64,000 nt of DNA, taken from the NCBI GenBank assembly GCA_027886175.1, contig JAJNNQ010000130.1, positions 12,727,501 to 12,791,500 on the forward strand, in the 5' to 3' direction. The notes under the pieces are model-generated. The model saw nothing but the letters and a program-made list of their open reading frames with translations. It did no database searches and was not told where the DNA came from. The position numbers and the translations under genes are program-made. The stretch is from Phylloscopus collybita. Taxonomy: Eukaryota > Chordata > Aves > Passeriformes > Phylloscopidae. Every line of letters starts with the position of its first letter. Positions within the stretch are counted from its first letter, which is position 1. This document shows positions 11,553 through 23,751 of this stretch, in pieces.

Positions 11553-13430
11553 ACAAACCCTGGAACTGATATATTTAAGGGGAAAAAAAAAGTCCACTTT
11601 CTGGATTTTCTTCTTGAGAAAAAAAAAATTGAATGTTTTAGAGAACTGGGAAATGCGTGGAAAAATACCACAGTAGAATGTTTGTTATGCTGCTCACCAA
11701 GGGCTCTTATAATGAATAATTCACCCTCTGAGGATGTATTGACTGAGTTGGTCCACTCACAGTATACTGCATTACTGAGTGTGGGCAAGAATGACAAAGA
11801 CTAACACCCAGATCTGCAATTGAGGTTATTCACTCTCATCTGAACTATCCTGCCCCTGGATATCAACAGCAGCACTTGTGGGGCTGCAGTGGCATTCAGA
11901 GAAATGTTTCTGAAGTGACACAGGTAGCCTTAAGACAGTGTTATTTTATTGCTGAACTTCATCTCTTATTTCAGAAATTAGAAATATTAAAAATTAAATC
12001 AGCCATCTCTAAATCCTTAAATGAAGCTTATGGATATCTAACATGAGGACTTCTCTGTATCCTTGGATCTGTGAACTTGAGTTATGTCTAAACCATTACA
12101 ACTTCTTTAATCTGAATCCTAGTCTCACCTTTGATAAATTCACTACTTACCAATACAGCACTGTGTGAACATCTATCACCTATAGATGTTTTTAATAAAC
12201 TAGACTTAAATCCACTCATTCATTCATCATTCAGTAATACAGGCTTTAAAGGGCAACTGGCACCCTTCTTCTCTTTGCCTATCAAAGACTTATTAGCATA
12301 GATCTTAGAGTACAGCACCCTGAACTGAAAATTGTAACACCTCTACTCTATAATTTAGATGTGGAAAGCCATTGCTATCTCTTTTTCAATTCCATTATCC
12401 TGATGGGTCATAATAATGCAACTGCTGCAGAGTAACTGATGCAGCACTCCCAGAGTCTGGGTCCCAGGTGGAGAAACTTGTGTTTTACCAAATCCAACAA
12501 TGTCCATGGCTCAGTATTCTTGCTGAAATTACAGACAGTGAATGCACACAAATACACCTCTCCCCTCACTCTTCCCCACTGAATGCAGGACTTGTTTGTG
12601 AACACATGGAACTTTCTATAAATCTTTAGATAGCTCTACTCCAATAGAACTTACTCTAGAGTTTAGGATGTGTACATTTCTATTTCACTTATAAATTTTA
12701 TACTGTTAGAATTTTTGCCAGGCAATCATATTTGTAAGGCTTTCCTGTTTCATCTTCTCCAACAAGGATGGACTGGAATTTTTAATTGGGATGGGTATTT
12801 TCCAGTCCTCAGCTGACACAAAGGGGATAAGGGCATTGAATTTTGTGTCATAAAAAATGAGTGCAATGGTGTTGATAACCTGGTTGATAGAATAAACTGG
12901 ATTCTCTTAGTGTGCTCAACATCATAGTTTTCTAGCAAATATTCATTAAGATTGATTAACATATCCTCATCTCAACTCCTCTGAAGCAAGAAAGTTTGAT
13001 CCCTACCTCACACAAGTTTCTCTAAATATTTTATTAAATAGTTGCAGTCTCAACTCCAAAACACTTTCTTTCTCCAGCTCCACTATTTTTGATGCCTCAT
13101 TGTTCTGCCTTCCACCCTTACTTCTCTGCAATACAGCAATTTATCTGCTCTCTTGTTAATCTGATAGTTGGGAATACACGATGCAATTGAAAAGGAATAA
13201 ATCTGTAAATATTTATTTAATTTCTTCATTTATCAGATGCTAAATACTGTATTGGTATTGTGTAGACTATTTATTTATAAATTGATTAGGCATTTCAATA
13301 TTAGGTTGTGCACTGTGAAGATTTTAGTAAAAAATATTTGAGTGCTGAAGGTTATGTTTCATTAACATTCAACACATTCATTCACAGAATAACTCACTAT
13401 GGAATCTAAATGAGGTTCCCACATATAAAC
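11553..13430. other. AT-rich noncoding DNA
   Basis: No gene or repeat recognised over about 1.9 kb. Frames are under 120 codons and lack domains. Confidence 0.55.
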
Positions 13431-13745
13431 TGGTACAAACAGGTTATAGATATTAGATAGACAATTAATATACAGATAAAAATACACACATACTTATTTA
13501 TGGCATTAACAAAATAATTAATATATATTTTATATTTATTTATATATGTGTGTACACATGAAAAATATTTTTATACCTTTATATCTATTCAATATATTTG
13601 CAATATAGTCTTCCATATGGTATACAACTACTATACAGCAATAAATTCATTACATAAATAAACTCTATGTATATAAAAATTATGTATGTCACATAAACAA
13701 CTTATACATATAGCTACATATGTGTATGTATATATACACAAAGTG
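13431..13745. repeat. TA-rich low-complexity segment
   Basis: About 300 bp dominated by ATATAT, TATTTAT and TATGTATG motifs with short TGTGTACACA palindromes. It is simple-sequence DNA; no transposon ends are visible. Confidence 0.7.
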
Positions 13746-15494
13746 TATCTACCTGCATGTATTCATACATTCTAAAATGGATATCACTTTCCCATAGTTG
13801 CTAGCTAGGATTTATAGTGATCATGTTGACAGACCCTTAACAAATAAAACATGACAAGCATCGAAGTTTTGGGCAATTATACTACACCTCAGGTGGTGTT
13901 AGCTGGCACTAAGCCAGTGACTATAATCACACAAGAACTCAATCTCCCTGTGATGTTTTATTTTTGAGTTCCTTGTTGCTCTTTTGAAATGCTGTATGAT
14001 ACATGGACATAAGAAAGAGAAATGGTTCTTTCCAAACTTACTGGGGGTATGATCATGGGAATAACATCAATGTCAAAGAGTCCAAAAGTCTCAAATGTCT
14101 TCTTAGCTGAAAGTTGTTTTTTTTTTAATTACCTACAGAAGTATTAATTGATATCACTGTAGTTTATTCGTTTTTCACTGTGAACTCTGTAACAGAATAG
14201 ATCCTCTTAAAAGGAAATTATTTTATTTCTTTACAGACAAAAGTAAATTCAGATGAGATTTGGAAGAGCTCTCTTATCAGATCAAAATATCTGTGAAGTA
14301 AGCAGCAATCAGGCACAATTTCTATAAATGCCCCTGTCATTACTGTTTACAGATGACTGATCATTGCACTTTCTTAGGTAAACAGCTGGATTCTAAAATT
14401 CAGCCATAATCATGTGTATAAAACATGCTGATGAAATTGTGTACTAGGACTAGGCCAAGGAAGGTATCAACCAAATTAATTAGTAAGTGCCAATTTCTTT
14501 GCTTAGTAATTAATTAATACCTAATGAATTCCTCATAGTTGTTTCCTTTAAAACCAATTAAATGCTTGAACAGATCCCCATGTTTAATAAACTTGTAAAA
14601 ATTACTTATTTATAGCATATGCATTTTTTTAATAATTACCAACCAGCTGTTCTTATCATCAATTTTTATCAAACCTTTTAACAATAATTCAGTATTTAAA
14701 ATGAATGATTTTGAAAACTTGTTTGTATTTATCTGTGGTGCTTATTTTGAACAATTTTATTCACTGTTAGTGATTTGTCAACACACATGGAATGCAATTT
14801 TAGCTGCTGGTAATAACTTACTTTGGAGTTGAAGTTCTATTGTTCTGCAATGTAATTATTTGTTATTTGTAAAATATTAACGTTTGGTTCAATATGGGAC
14901 ACAAACTTCGGAGTCCTTCTTTCCGAGGGGACAGCAACTGTGCTTACCCACCCCTTCTAAGCCATTTGATGTGTATGAAAGAATTTAATCTGATCCAGTT
15001 ACACTTTCAAATGCAAAATTAATGATAAAACGAAAACAAAGAGACTTAATTTATTTCTGCTTCTTTGTATCATCTAATTCTTATGGTAATCAGCAAAAAA
15101 AATCAATAAAGATTCACATAGTAGATAATAAATGCATTTGTCTTAGAACTAACATTTTAAAAAGTTAATCTAAGAAAGAAATAGATGTGCAAAGCATAAA
15201 AATGCATACAAAAACAATGAAATTCCATACAAAATAACAATATGTATTAGGGCAGATACATGATCATAAAACCAAGCACTAGAGAATGCACGCTTACTCT
15301 TTTCAAAATAAAAAGCCTCTGCTAGAACTAAAAATTAATGTGTAGGATGTTCTACTTTTATGTATTTCTGGAAGGCAAAAGCTACTTTTCTGTGGATACT
15401 GTCAAATTAATAAATAAGAGTAAAACGGGTCAGCTGAGGTTCCCATCTAATTAAAATCAAACGACTTTGGCTAATGTGTTCTCCCTCTTGCTAG
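13746..15494. other. AT-rich unique DNA; possible conserved noncoding sequence
   Basis: About 1.7 kb of high-complexity AT-rich sequence almost free of simple repeats, with a palindromic cluster of TAATTA sites near 14.5 kb and isolated CpG-containing words near 14908-14930. Deeply conserved gene-desert enhancers often look like this, but conservation cannot be judged from one sequence. Confidence 0.35.
14474..14515. promoter_or_regulatory. Palindromic pair of TAATTA homeodomain-type sites
   Basis: The left arm AATTAATTAGTAAG (14474-14487) and the right arm CTTAGTAATTAATT (14502-14515) are reverse complements at 13 of 14 positions, with 14 nt between them. TAATTA occurs at 14477-14482, 14507-14512 and 14511-14516. 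TAATTA is the core for many homeodomain factors. The short motif is frequent by chance in AT-rich DNA; the symmetry makes it stand out. Confidence 0.35.
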
Positions 15495-15536
15495 ACGATC
15501 GGTGCTGTGCGGTCGGCGATCCGCCCTCTGGAAGCA
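15495..15536. other. CpG-dense junction next to inverted-repeat arm A
   Basis: Six CpG dinucleotides fall within about 30 bp (15495-15524) in a region otherwise nearly devoid of CpG. The block directly abuts the left limit of inverted-repeat arm A. It could be non-templated or foreign sequence at a rearrangement junction, part of a conserved element, or an assembly artefact. Confidence 0.4.
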
Positions 15537-15694
15537 GGATCACTAACAGGAGCCCATCAGGCCACGGCCAATCTGTTTGCAGCGAGGTTCAGAGCTGGGA
15601 ACTAACCTGAGCTGACACAGGAACAGCTGCAGGTCCCAACAAGGGGATGGCAGGCACAGACAGTCTCCAGCACGGACAAAAAAACCACAGAATT
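15537..15694 (+). repeat. Inverted repeat arm A (158 bp)
   Basis: Its reverse complement matches 19872-20027. Over the 143-bp core (15537-15679) I count one mismatch (TTCCCAGCTC against TTCCCCGCTC); the outer 15 bp differ by a small T-run indel. Identity stops abruptly at 15537 (GGATCAC) and fades after AATT at 15694. The sequence is GC-moderate, is not low complexity, and is not an LTR, SINE or CR1 that I know. Near identity implies a recent copy, gene conversion, strong constraint or an assembly artefact. Confidence 0.95.
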
Positions 15695-18161
15695 CGCGTG
15701 TTTCCAGTCAGATGGCGTGGTATTCCTCCTCTACAGACCTGCAGGATAACGAATAGCAACCCACACTGGGAAGTACTTGCTGAGATACAGGAGGGAGGGA
15801 TGACTGGCAGAAATTAGAGCTCAAACATGATTCAAGTTAGCATTATTTTTCTTCAGTTTCCCTGGCTGAACCGTGTGATGCAAAAAGACTAATGGAGTTA
15901 ATGCAACGTCTCCAGGATTTTTTGGATACTGCAGACGCCAAAGTTTGTCCTTCATTATGAAATCAAGGATTTCAAGTATGTGTTCCTGTATGTTACAGGA
16001 CCTATCCTTGTTAGCCTTTCAAATCTAACATTCTTAAAAAAAAAAAAACAATGAATTTTTTTATATGAGTTAGTAAATCTGCGGCTGGAGGAGATGTGTT
16101 GTTGAATTTAATTGCCAAGTTTTAAATAAATGCTGAGTATTACAGAAACAGAATGGCCAGGGCCTGAAAAAGTTCGTTTTGCAAACTCAAGTCCTCAAAT
16201 TTTCCTCAAATGTCTCTCCTTCCAGTTTTTCAAGTTTAGGTCTCATTTTCTTCAAACAATATTGTTGCATTCTAACTATAAATTACTATACCTATAAAAA
16301 TTATGCATATAATCTAAGTTGGGACGTTGTGTTGTCAGTGACAAGATAGAAGAACTTTCAGGAGAAAATTTGTCTTATTCACCTTTAAAAAGGTTATTTT
16401 TAAGTGATAATTACCCCTTCCAGACTTGACCACTCTCAACTTTTCTTTGTTATGTATGCAAATTGGACCAGCTCAAACAAATGTCTCCAAGAACAACATC
16501 TAGCTTCCAGACATTTGAGAACAGGTGAATCACTTCTCACTTGGTCCTTTTCCATTTGTAAAGAAGAAGGACTGGTCTTTTGGCAAGACCAGTCCAAGCA
16601 ATGGGTGTGCATGGAACTCCTGGGCTCACTGGTCTTTCCGCATGGCTGCCTCCTCCACCTCGGAGATGTGACGCCTGACTGGAGAGGGCTCCCTGGGTGT
16701 CAGTGTAAATAACCTCTTTATTGGCAAGCTTTGGTTCTGCTGCACTAATGGCAAAAGGAATCAAAAAGGACAAGTGTCCCATTCTTCATTTCTTCTCTCC
16801 TTTGAAGAGGACAAGAGGGCAGAGAGGTTATAAAGGACAGAGGGGAAGAGAAAACTTCTGCATTTCTCTGAACATCCCAGAGCACACAGACAGAGGTTTT
16901 CTCTATCCATGTAGAACAACTCAAAGAAAGGCGGGTAGAAAGGACACTTTTTTCCTTATCTTCTAGTGTTTTAAAGCTTAGTGCAAAAACAGATCCTTGT
17001 TTTTAATATATTGTTGCTAAATAACAAATGAAGGCTGTATATTAGGGCAGTTTTCAACCTAAACTATACAGTGTAATAGGTAGTGATGGATGAAGCAAAA
17101 GGATTAATAATTTTCCTTTTTATTTTGTATATACTTTTCATGTATTTTTTTTCCCAATATCATTCTACAGTGTGTGTCTAACATTTCAGGAAAAGTGGGA
17201 GCATTTAAAGCAGGTACTTATTTTGTTTTATGTTTTGTAACTAAACTGACAACTACTCTTTTTAGTATTTCATGAGAAATTGGTGTAAATTCGTTAGAAG
17301 GCAGACTGTATGCTGCAGTGGGTAGAGGTCTAACAAATCCAGTTCTCAGCTTACTACTTTAGGGAAGCCTTACTTTAAAAGTTGATCAGTGGACGGTGAA
17401 AACAGCAATGAGCAGTAGGATGACTGCAATGGACCTCCGAGCTTTTTTGCATGTTTTCACTAATCAAAAGGAGTCAATTATTTTTCAAGTTGTGCAAAAT
17501 GTCTAATGGGCTGCCTGAAAGTTGTAGAGACAGAGAAGTGCAAAATTAATCAAAATCCTGTTTTAAAATATGGACAAAGAATGGTATTTTTCCTGAGTGA
17601 TGGAGCTCAAAAGCATCTCTATTTTTTAGAGCTGGGAGTTGGGGAAAATATGTTTGCAGTTATTACACACAGAAACACGCAAATTCATTCTTTTCTTGGT
17701 CTCTGTAGCCCATTGACTAACTGGGAAAGAAAAATGCTCTGCTGTTACACCTCCTGTTTGTCCAGAGTGAGGACCCATCCAGACAGACTCAGGCATCACA
17801 GTTCCTTCCATACCAGGCAACAAAGACCAGGTTTAAGGACAGATCTTGTCTCAGGTGGGAGATAAGATACAACACTCTTGTAGCTGTAAGCTGAGGAGAG
17901 CATTTTGATCCTCCAATTCAGAGTCTAACTTCCACAGTCACTCAGGGGCAGATCAGAAACATGGGAATGCCAAAAATCACCAACATTTCTTCCCTGGTGA
18001 ATGCAAATTATGGGCTGGCATTTCAGGAGCTCACTGGAGACCACGCATGGTTTTGTCTGGGTTTCTCACACACATGCAGGCACACAAAATGTAGGAAGAC
18101 TAAAGAAGGCACTCATTTATTATGTAATCTTCCCAAGCATTTTTATTGGCAAAATAAATCA

Positions 18162-18163
<2 letters not shown>
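15695..18163. other. Unique noncoding DNA inside the inverted-repeat loop (left part)
   Basis: No gene recognised. It holds the perfect hairpin at 16569-16595. Open frames (up to 119 aa at 17506-17865) show no domains and are overlapped by frames on the other strand. The last bases before 18164 include AATAAA at 18153-18158. Confidence 0.5.
16569..16595. other. Perfect 11-bp hairpin with a 5-nt loop
   Basis: GGACTGGTCTT, loop TTGGC, AAGACCAGTCC: the two arms are exact reverse complements. The stem is shorter than a typical pre-miRNA (about 22-33 bp) and does not extend outward, so a microRNA is unlikely. It could act as a cruciform or a palindromic protein-binding site, or be chance. Confidence 0.6.

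Positions 18164-18205
<42 letters not shown>
18153..18205 (+). repeat. A42 run preceded by AATAAA
   Basis: AATAAA at 18153-18158 lies 5 nt upstream of a pure 42-A run (18164-18205). This resembles a polyadenylated cDNA end on the plus strand. The upstream 200 bp do not match any gene I recognise and no target-site duplication was found, so a retrocopy is only a possibility. Confidence 0.6.
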
Positions 18206-18208
<3 letters not shown>

Positions 18209-19871
18209 ATCTTCTCTTAAAAATGTGGTTCCAGCACTTCAGCCTTGATCAACAGGAGGGTTGTGTATGCCCCAAGAGCATCAGCAGGTATATTAAAATA
18301 AGTGCACTGTAATGAAAGAATTTGGAAACTTCAACAATTTGTGTAAGAACGGAAGACATCTATTTTTTTTCCAAATTACTTGCCATTTGCCAAAACTACC
18401 TGACTTCTTTTAACATTTTAAATAGCAAAGACTTTTTTCCCCTTAGTCAAAAACAATCTTCTCCCTTGAAAGGATGTCCATAATGATCACAACAGAATTC
18501 ATCATCATGATACAACAGCTGGGAAGCACAGTTTTGCAGTAAAAAGATAAATAGGTTTAAGACCTCTTGACCATTTCATATCTTTGTTTGTTATTTTCTC
18601 TAGCATATGTTTAACTCAAATGTTTTATGATTACACAGGAGATTTTATAGCACAGAATTTCTGCAAAGCTCTGCAGAGCACTAAGATGAAATGCATTTCA
18701 TGTAAGAATATCGAATATGAGACACAGTGAAAAATAAATCACTCTCCTCTTATTTTATCTCTTTCTTCTCCATCTACCCTATTCAATTCAAGGTTTGGGT
18801 TTTTTTTCTCTTCTGTGTCAGGTTTTTTTCTCGCAGCAGCAGAATAAATCTGTATGGATTTGGGTATTTTTACTTTTGTCAAAAAGAGTGTGATACAAGC
18901 TTCAAATTCTGCTTCTTGCTTACACCATAAGAGTCAAGTGCCCTCTTAATTTGCATTGTGCTTTTAGCATGGCTTTGATTTGTCACCCATCTTCCTTCAG
19001 TGCAGTGAATTTGTTTGCCTGGTATTTATTTTAGGCTATTTTAAACTTTTACTGAATGGAGTATTACAAGGCAATGAGGTTTTCAATGGCACGATGGCTG
19101 CATGATGGGTCTAGAGAGACCTATGGAGGCAGTGATTTGGTAATGTGATTGTTTTCCTGTGTCACTGGACTAGAAAAAGAGTTCCGGTTTCAGATTAAAA
19201 CCTTCAGAAAAGGCTACATAATGATACACCTACCAAGCAGGCGAAGCAGATGAAAAAAAATTTCATTTTCGTTTTCGTGCATTGAAAAATGAAAACATCT
19301 CACACCATCAGTCTTGGTGCCCCTTGGGATTAGACAGTCCTGTGCCTGATGAAAAGGTGGGGCAGGTGTCTAGACTGCTGCCTTGTTACTTTCCAGTTGC
19401 TCAGGGGTTTTTCATTTTTCAGGAGAGGAACACCACCTTCCTCAGACCATAAGAAACTAAAGCAAACTAAGTGAACCTGCAAAATGCAAGGCACAGTTTC
19501 TGTGGCAACCATCCACCACCACCTTTGACAGCTCTCAGGACCTGCCTTTGCCACCCCAGAATTATTTACTCTTCCAGCAGCAAAGGTAGCAGAGGTGAGG
19601 CACCGTGCGAGTTGCACGGTGATCACTCATGGTATAAAGATAAGTGTAGGACAAATTGTTTTATGCAAGAAGAGAGGAAAAATAGAAGACTAAGATAGCA
19701 TTCAGGGGATTATATTAATTAGTTAGTCCATAAAGGACTGATAAATTTATAAACACCTTTTTTTGATGTTGCTGGTTTGAAGCATTGTGTTTCTATTTTC
19801 TTACACTTAAAAGAATGTTGGGCAGACTCAATTTCCTGCTTTGCTCACTTACTAGCCAATTAAAATACTCA
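18206..19871. other. Unique noncoding DNA inside the inverted-repeat loop (right part)
   Basis: No gene recognised. It contains a small hairpin with an interferon-response-like motif at 19261-19294. Frames of 60-100 aa lack domains. Confidence 0.5.
19261..19294 (-). promoter_or_regulatory. IRF/ISRE-like motif within a small hairpin
   Basis: On the minus strand the bases include GAAAACGAAAATGAAA (about 19261-19276), two GAAA cores with 2-nt spacing as in IRF sites, plus a third. TTTCATTTT (19261-19269) and AAAATGAAA (19286-19294) are exact reverse complements around a 16-nt loop. Motif-level evidence only. Confidence 0.3.
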
Positions 19872-20027
19872 AATTCTGTGTTTTCTGTCCGTGCTGGAGA
19901 CTGTCTGTGCCTGCCATCCCCTTGTTGGGACCTGCAGCTGTTCCTGTGTCAGCTCAGGTTAGTTCCCCGCTCTGAACCTCGCTGCAAACAGATTGGCCGT
20001 GGCCTGATGGGCTCCTGTTAGTGATCC
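19872..20027 (-). repeat. Inverted repeat arm B (156 bp)
   Basis: This is the near-identical reverse complement of arm A (15537-15694), so the two arms face each other across about 4.2 kb. The match ends exactly after GTGATCC at 20027; beyond it the flanks (AGAAGGG here, TGCTTCC on the reversed arm A side) are unrelated. The shared frame readings are incidental. Confidence 0.95.
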
Positions 20028-23000
20028 AGAAGGGAAATTGCTGTGCTGCCTCCTTTTTCTCTTTTGGGTGGGGCTGCAAACAACACAGGCATTGTTAAAT
20101 TCAGTCTGATAAATCCAGAGCTCTGAGCCAAAGTTATTCAAGCCTACTTTCCCCTTTAGTTATCCAGAGCTGCTTCAGGTACCTTTTAGAGATGTTTACG
20201 TGTGATAAATTGAGTTTCATTGGTGCCTTCCAAGAAGTAGGAGTCTAATAAATGAATAATGCCAGAGCCCAAAACAATAATGATAGTAATTATAAAAACA
20301 CTCCGCATAAGCATGTAACTTTTGATCATTACAAAGCCATCCTCATTAAATAACAATGTTGGTTATTAAGGAAATTGCGAAGAAGTTATTCGGTGAAACA
20401 ATATGAAAAACACTGTGGTAATTTCAAAGTACCTCTAGCTTCACTTTTTTAAATTTTTTTTTTCAGAGTAGCACAGTGGGAGTTGTCTGGAGAAGAGCTG
20501 AATTCCTCATTCCCTTCACACATTCACCAACGGACCATAAAGTGACAAATAATGGCATGACCTTGATAACTGGTTGGTTGAGCATCATCTTTCCAAAGCC
20601 ATTTAGCTGAGTATTTCATATCACACCAGTGGGATCTTTGGTTACTAGAGATACATATTTCAAAAGCTATTAGAAGCTCTAGAAGAAGAAAAGAAATCCC
20701 ACTAGCCATGATAGCTATGGGTAAAGGATCAACTTTCTTAGTTTTAATCATGGTTTTTGTAATAGAGGAGTACAAAGTCCTGACTGATGCACTAAAACGG
20801 GGATGATTTATGCATCAAACTACTGAAAAGCACAGTTCTAATTTTTCAGAGTATTTAGGTGCCCATGGAAGTGTTTTATAACTACCTAGTGGTATCAATC
20901 TAAACCTTTCAGTCTCAATACTCCTTTGAATACCGTGTAAGATTAGTGTAAGATTTTTGTCTGGGATGCCTCCTGTCCAAAGGGCTCCCTAAATTCACAG
21001 TGAGGAAAGGGATGTCATGTAGGAGCTACTGGAGATTCCCATCCTCAATGACTCTAAAGGAAAATCAGATGAATGGCTCAGTCCAGCCCTGGATCCTGAT
21101 ACAAGTTAGGTAGGTGAGAGTGATGGAGCTCCTTTACCACTGGCATTACTCCGGGATGTGTTTTCCATTTTAAAAAGTGGCATCCAGGCCTCTATGGATT
21201 GCAGTTAGGAATGCACACCCTCTGCTTGAAATAACTCCTCCTCGTGGAGCAAAAAGGATTTCTGAATATCCTTTTTATTGTTTTCTTTATTTAACATCCT
21301 CTTAAGTTAATGAAATATGCTCAATATCCCCTCTTTGGGTCTACGTAGTTTGGACAAGGTTAGAGGAAAAAGAAAGATATGAAGAGTGTTGATAAAAATA
21401 GAAAACAACTTTCTGTTAACTCCTCTCACAGGTTTGAATGCAGATGCATTATACACGTGTAAATAGGTACTACATTCACCCACAGCTCTTTGAAGCTTAT
21501 TGCCAGAGGAGAATTTGTTACATGCAGATGTTTCATTCTGATTCCTGATGTTTCATCAAGCCACATTGTCTTTGGAGATATAGCTGTGCTTTTTCACAGA
21601 AAATTTAATTACTATGACTATTCCAGCCAGGATTGAAAAATTAATTATAGGAGAAAATTATATATTGGTATTTAGTATAATTTTTGATGTTTCAAGACCT
21701 GGAGAGAGACTGCAGAGGACTTGAAAGCTGTGTGCATAAGTCCTTGGTTGAGCTGGTTCCAGCCCTGAGAGACTGATTTCTATCTTCGACCGATTATCTT
21801 TGCAGAATATTCACTTTGCTTTTGGCATTTTGTTTATCAGATTGCTTCAGGCAAAATTAGATTACTGACCTCATCAGTTGGAGTTTTGTTTTATTCTCAA
21901 TAGAAAGCAGTTAGATCCAACTCACATAAAGGATTGGCAATGGAATTGGCACTGGGAGGTTTTTATTTTTTGTTTGTTTGGGAGGGTTTTTTTTTTATTA
22001 TTTTCTTTTTATTTCTTTGGTGAAAGACTTTTCACTGAGCTATGGGATCTGAGTGAAAATTGAAAGTTGGGTTAAACAGGGATGAAACAATTCAGCTATT
22101 TCCTCAGAAAGAGGAGAGGGAAAATGTGCAGTTATTTCCCTTAGTGTGCATTAATCTGCTGTTGAAGTTTGTGTCTCTGAAAGAATACTAATCATTTTAT
22201 AAATACTGCAGGTTCTTGGGTTTGGAATTGAGACAATCTACATTTTTTCTGCAAAGCAAGACTTACACATATGGAATAACACAATTAATGGAACTGAGAG
22301 AATTGTGAACGGGACAGTTGAAATAATTAGAACAGTGCTTCCTTATTCTTTTCTCATTTTTATTTCTGAGATACTCATGCTTAAAAATATGAAAAAAAAA
22401 ATAGGTTTTTTGAAGATATTGCTACAGTAAACCAAATAATTCCATTTTCTGTTTCTGTGAGTGTCCAAATTAGATGGTTCAGAAAGAAGCATGAGGAAAC
22501 AAGTGCAACTGTATTATCACATTTATCCATGTACTCTCTTCTTCATAATAATTAGCCCAAAATTGCCTTAGATCCTGGGACACCATAAGCAATCTGTGCC
22601 ATCTGTATTGGCAGATAACTGTTAACAAATAAAAGGAGAGCAGGAGTAGTACCTGAAAACCAGGAAAAAAATGAAAACTCCATTTCTTTTTTTTTTTTCT
22701 CATCCCTCTAATGATGGATGATAACTGAGTCCTCTCAGCATTAAATTATATTTCACATGCTCTGATCAAATGGAAATTCCTCTTCTGTGTATCAGTTGAA
22801 GCAGAAGTGTCTCATCTAGAGCTGATGTTCCTCACCTGACATGCACATGCTATGGCAGTGGCAACAGGGACACTAATGTGCTAATCTCAGAACTTTTATC
22901 CCCTGCCCTCCTTCCAGACCTGCCAGCCAACCAACCTTCTCCTGACAGCATGAGCTGTGGGTGCAGCCTGTAAAAATGAGCATAGCATGAAGACAACTAC

Positions 23001-23751
23001 GGAGACAGAAATGAAATTTGATGTCAAGGAGTCTTTGAATGTGACAGAACTAGCTGTGTCAGCTAGTCACCAGCCAATAAAGAGCCTTCACGTTTCTGTG
23101 CTAACACAAATGACACTGAGATTCCTTATCTCTTACTTAGCATCATCTAACAAAATGTGTTTCTTTAGCATTGGTTAAATTACTTCTTGTTGTGTTCAAA
23201 GTAAGGAGCCCTGATCACTGTGTTCCAGACATGGATGGGGATGAAGAGATAAGGCGGCTGAGATGCGATGGAAACTGATCATTAGCAAATTGATTGGACT
23301 CTGTCTTGTTACTGGTGGGATGTGGGAAGCTGTGAGAGGAAAAAACTGCTTCTAAGGATGTCCCTTTCCATGTCTGTGCCCACCCTGTGGCAGGAGTTAA
23401 TACATTGCAGTTTCTTCCAGCAGCAGAATCAAACCTGCCCTTCAAGAGCTCCATAGAGATCCAGGCATTCCCCATCTCTTCCCTGCTTACCCCAAGCCAT
23501 GTACTTGGCTCAGATATATTTAGAGCTGGAACTGATTCAAGGTTATAATTAACTCAACACATTTCTACAGTTTGCACTGTTTAAATAAACCTACCTGATA
23601 TTTTCAGGTGCTTTTATGCAGAATCCACTGAAAGGTCACAGATTTTTATCCCATATCCCTAGCTGATTAGCTTCTTTAGCTTCATGGAGGCTGCTGCATG
23701 GAAAATTAAAGATGCATAAAATAATATTGACTAACCAGACCACCAGTTTTT
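20028..23751. other. AT-rich noncoding DNA
   Basis: About 3.7 kb with no recognised gene or transposon. T-runs occur near 21988 and 22688. A small perfect inverted repeat (ACTAGCTG, TGT, CAGCTAGT) lies near 23050. Frames are under 90 codons and lack domains. Confidence 0.55.

Noticed and set aside
13431..13745. TATA-box promoter in the TA-rich segment
   Set aside because: TATA-like words are expected throughout simple TA-rich sequence, and no initiator, CpG content or exon follows.
16569..16595. microRNA precursor
   Set aside because: The 11-bp stem does not extend beyond the arms; a precursor needs about twice that length.
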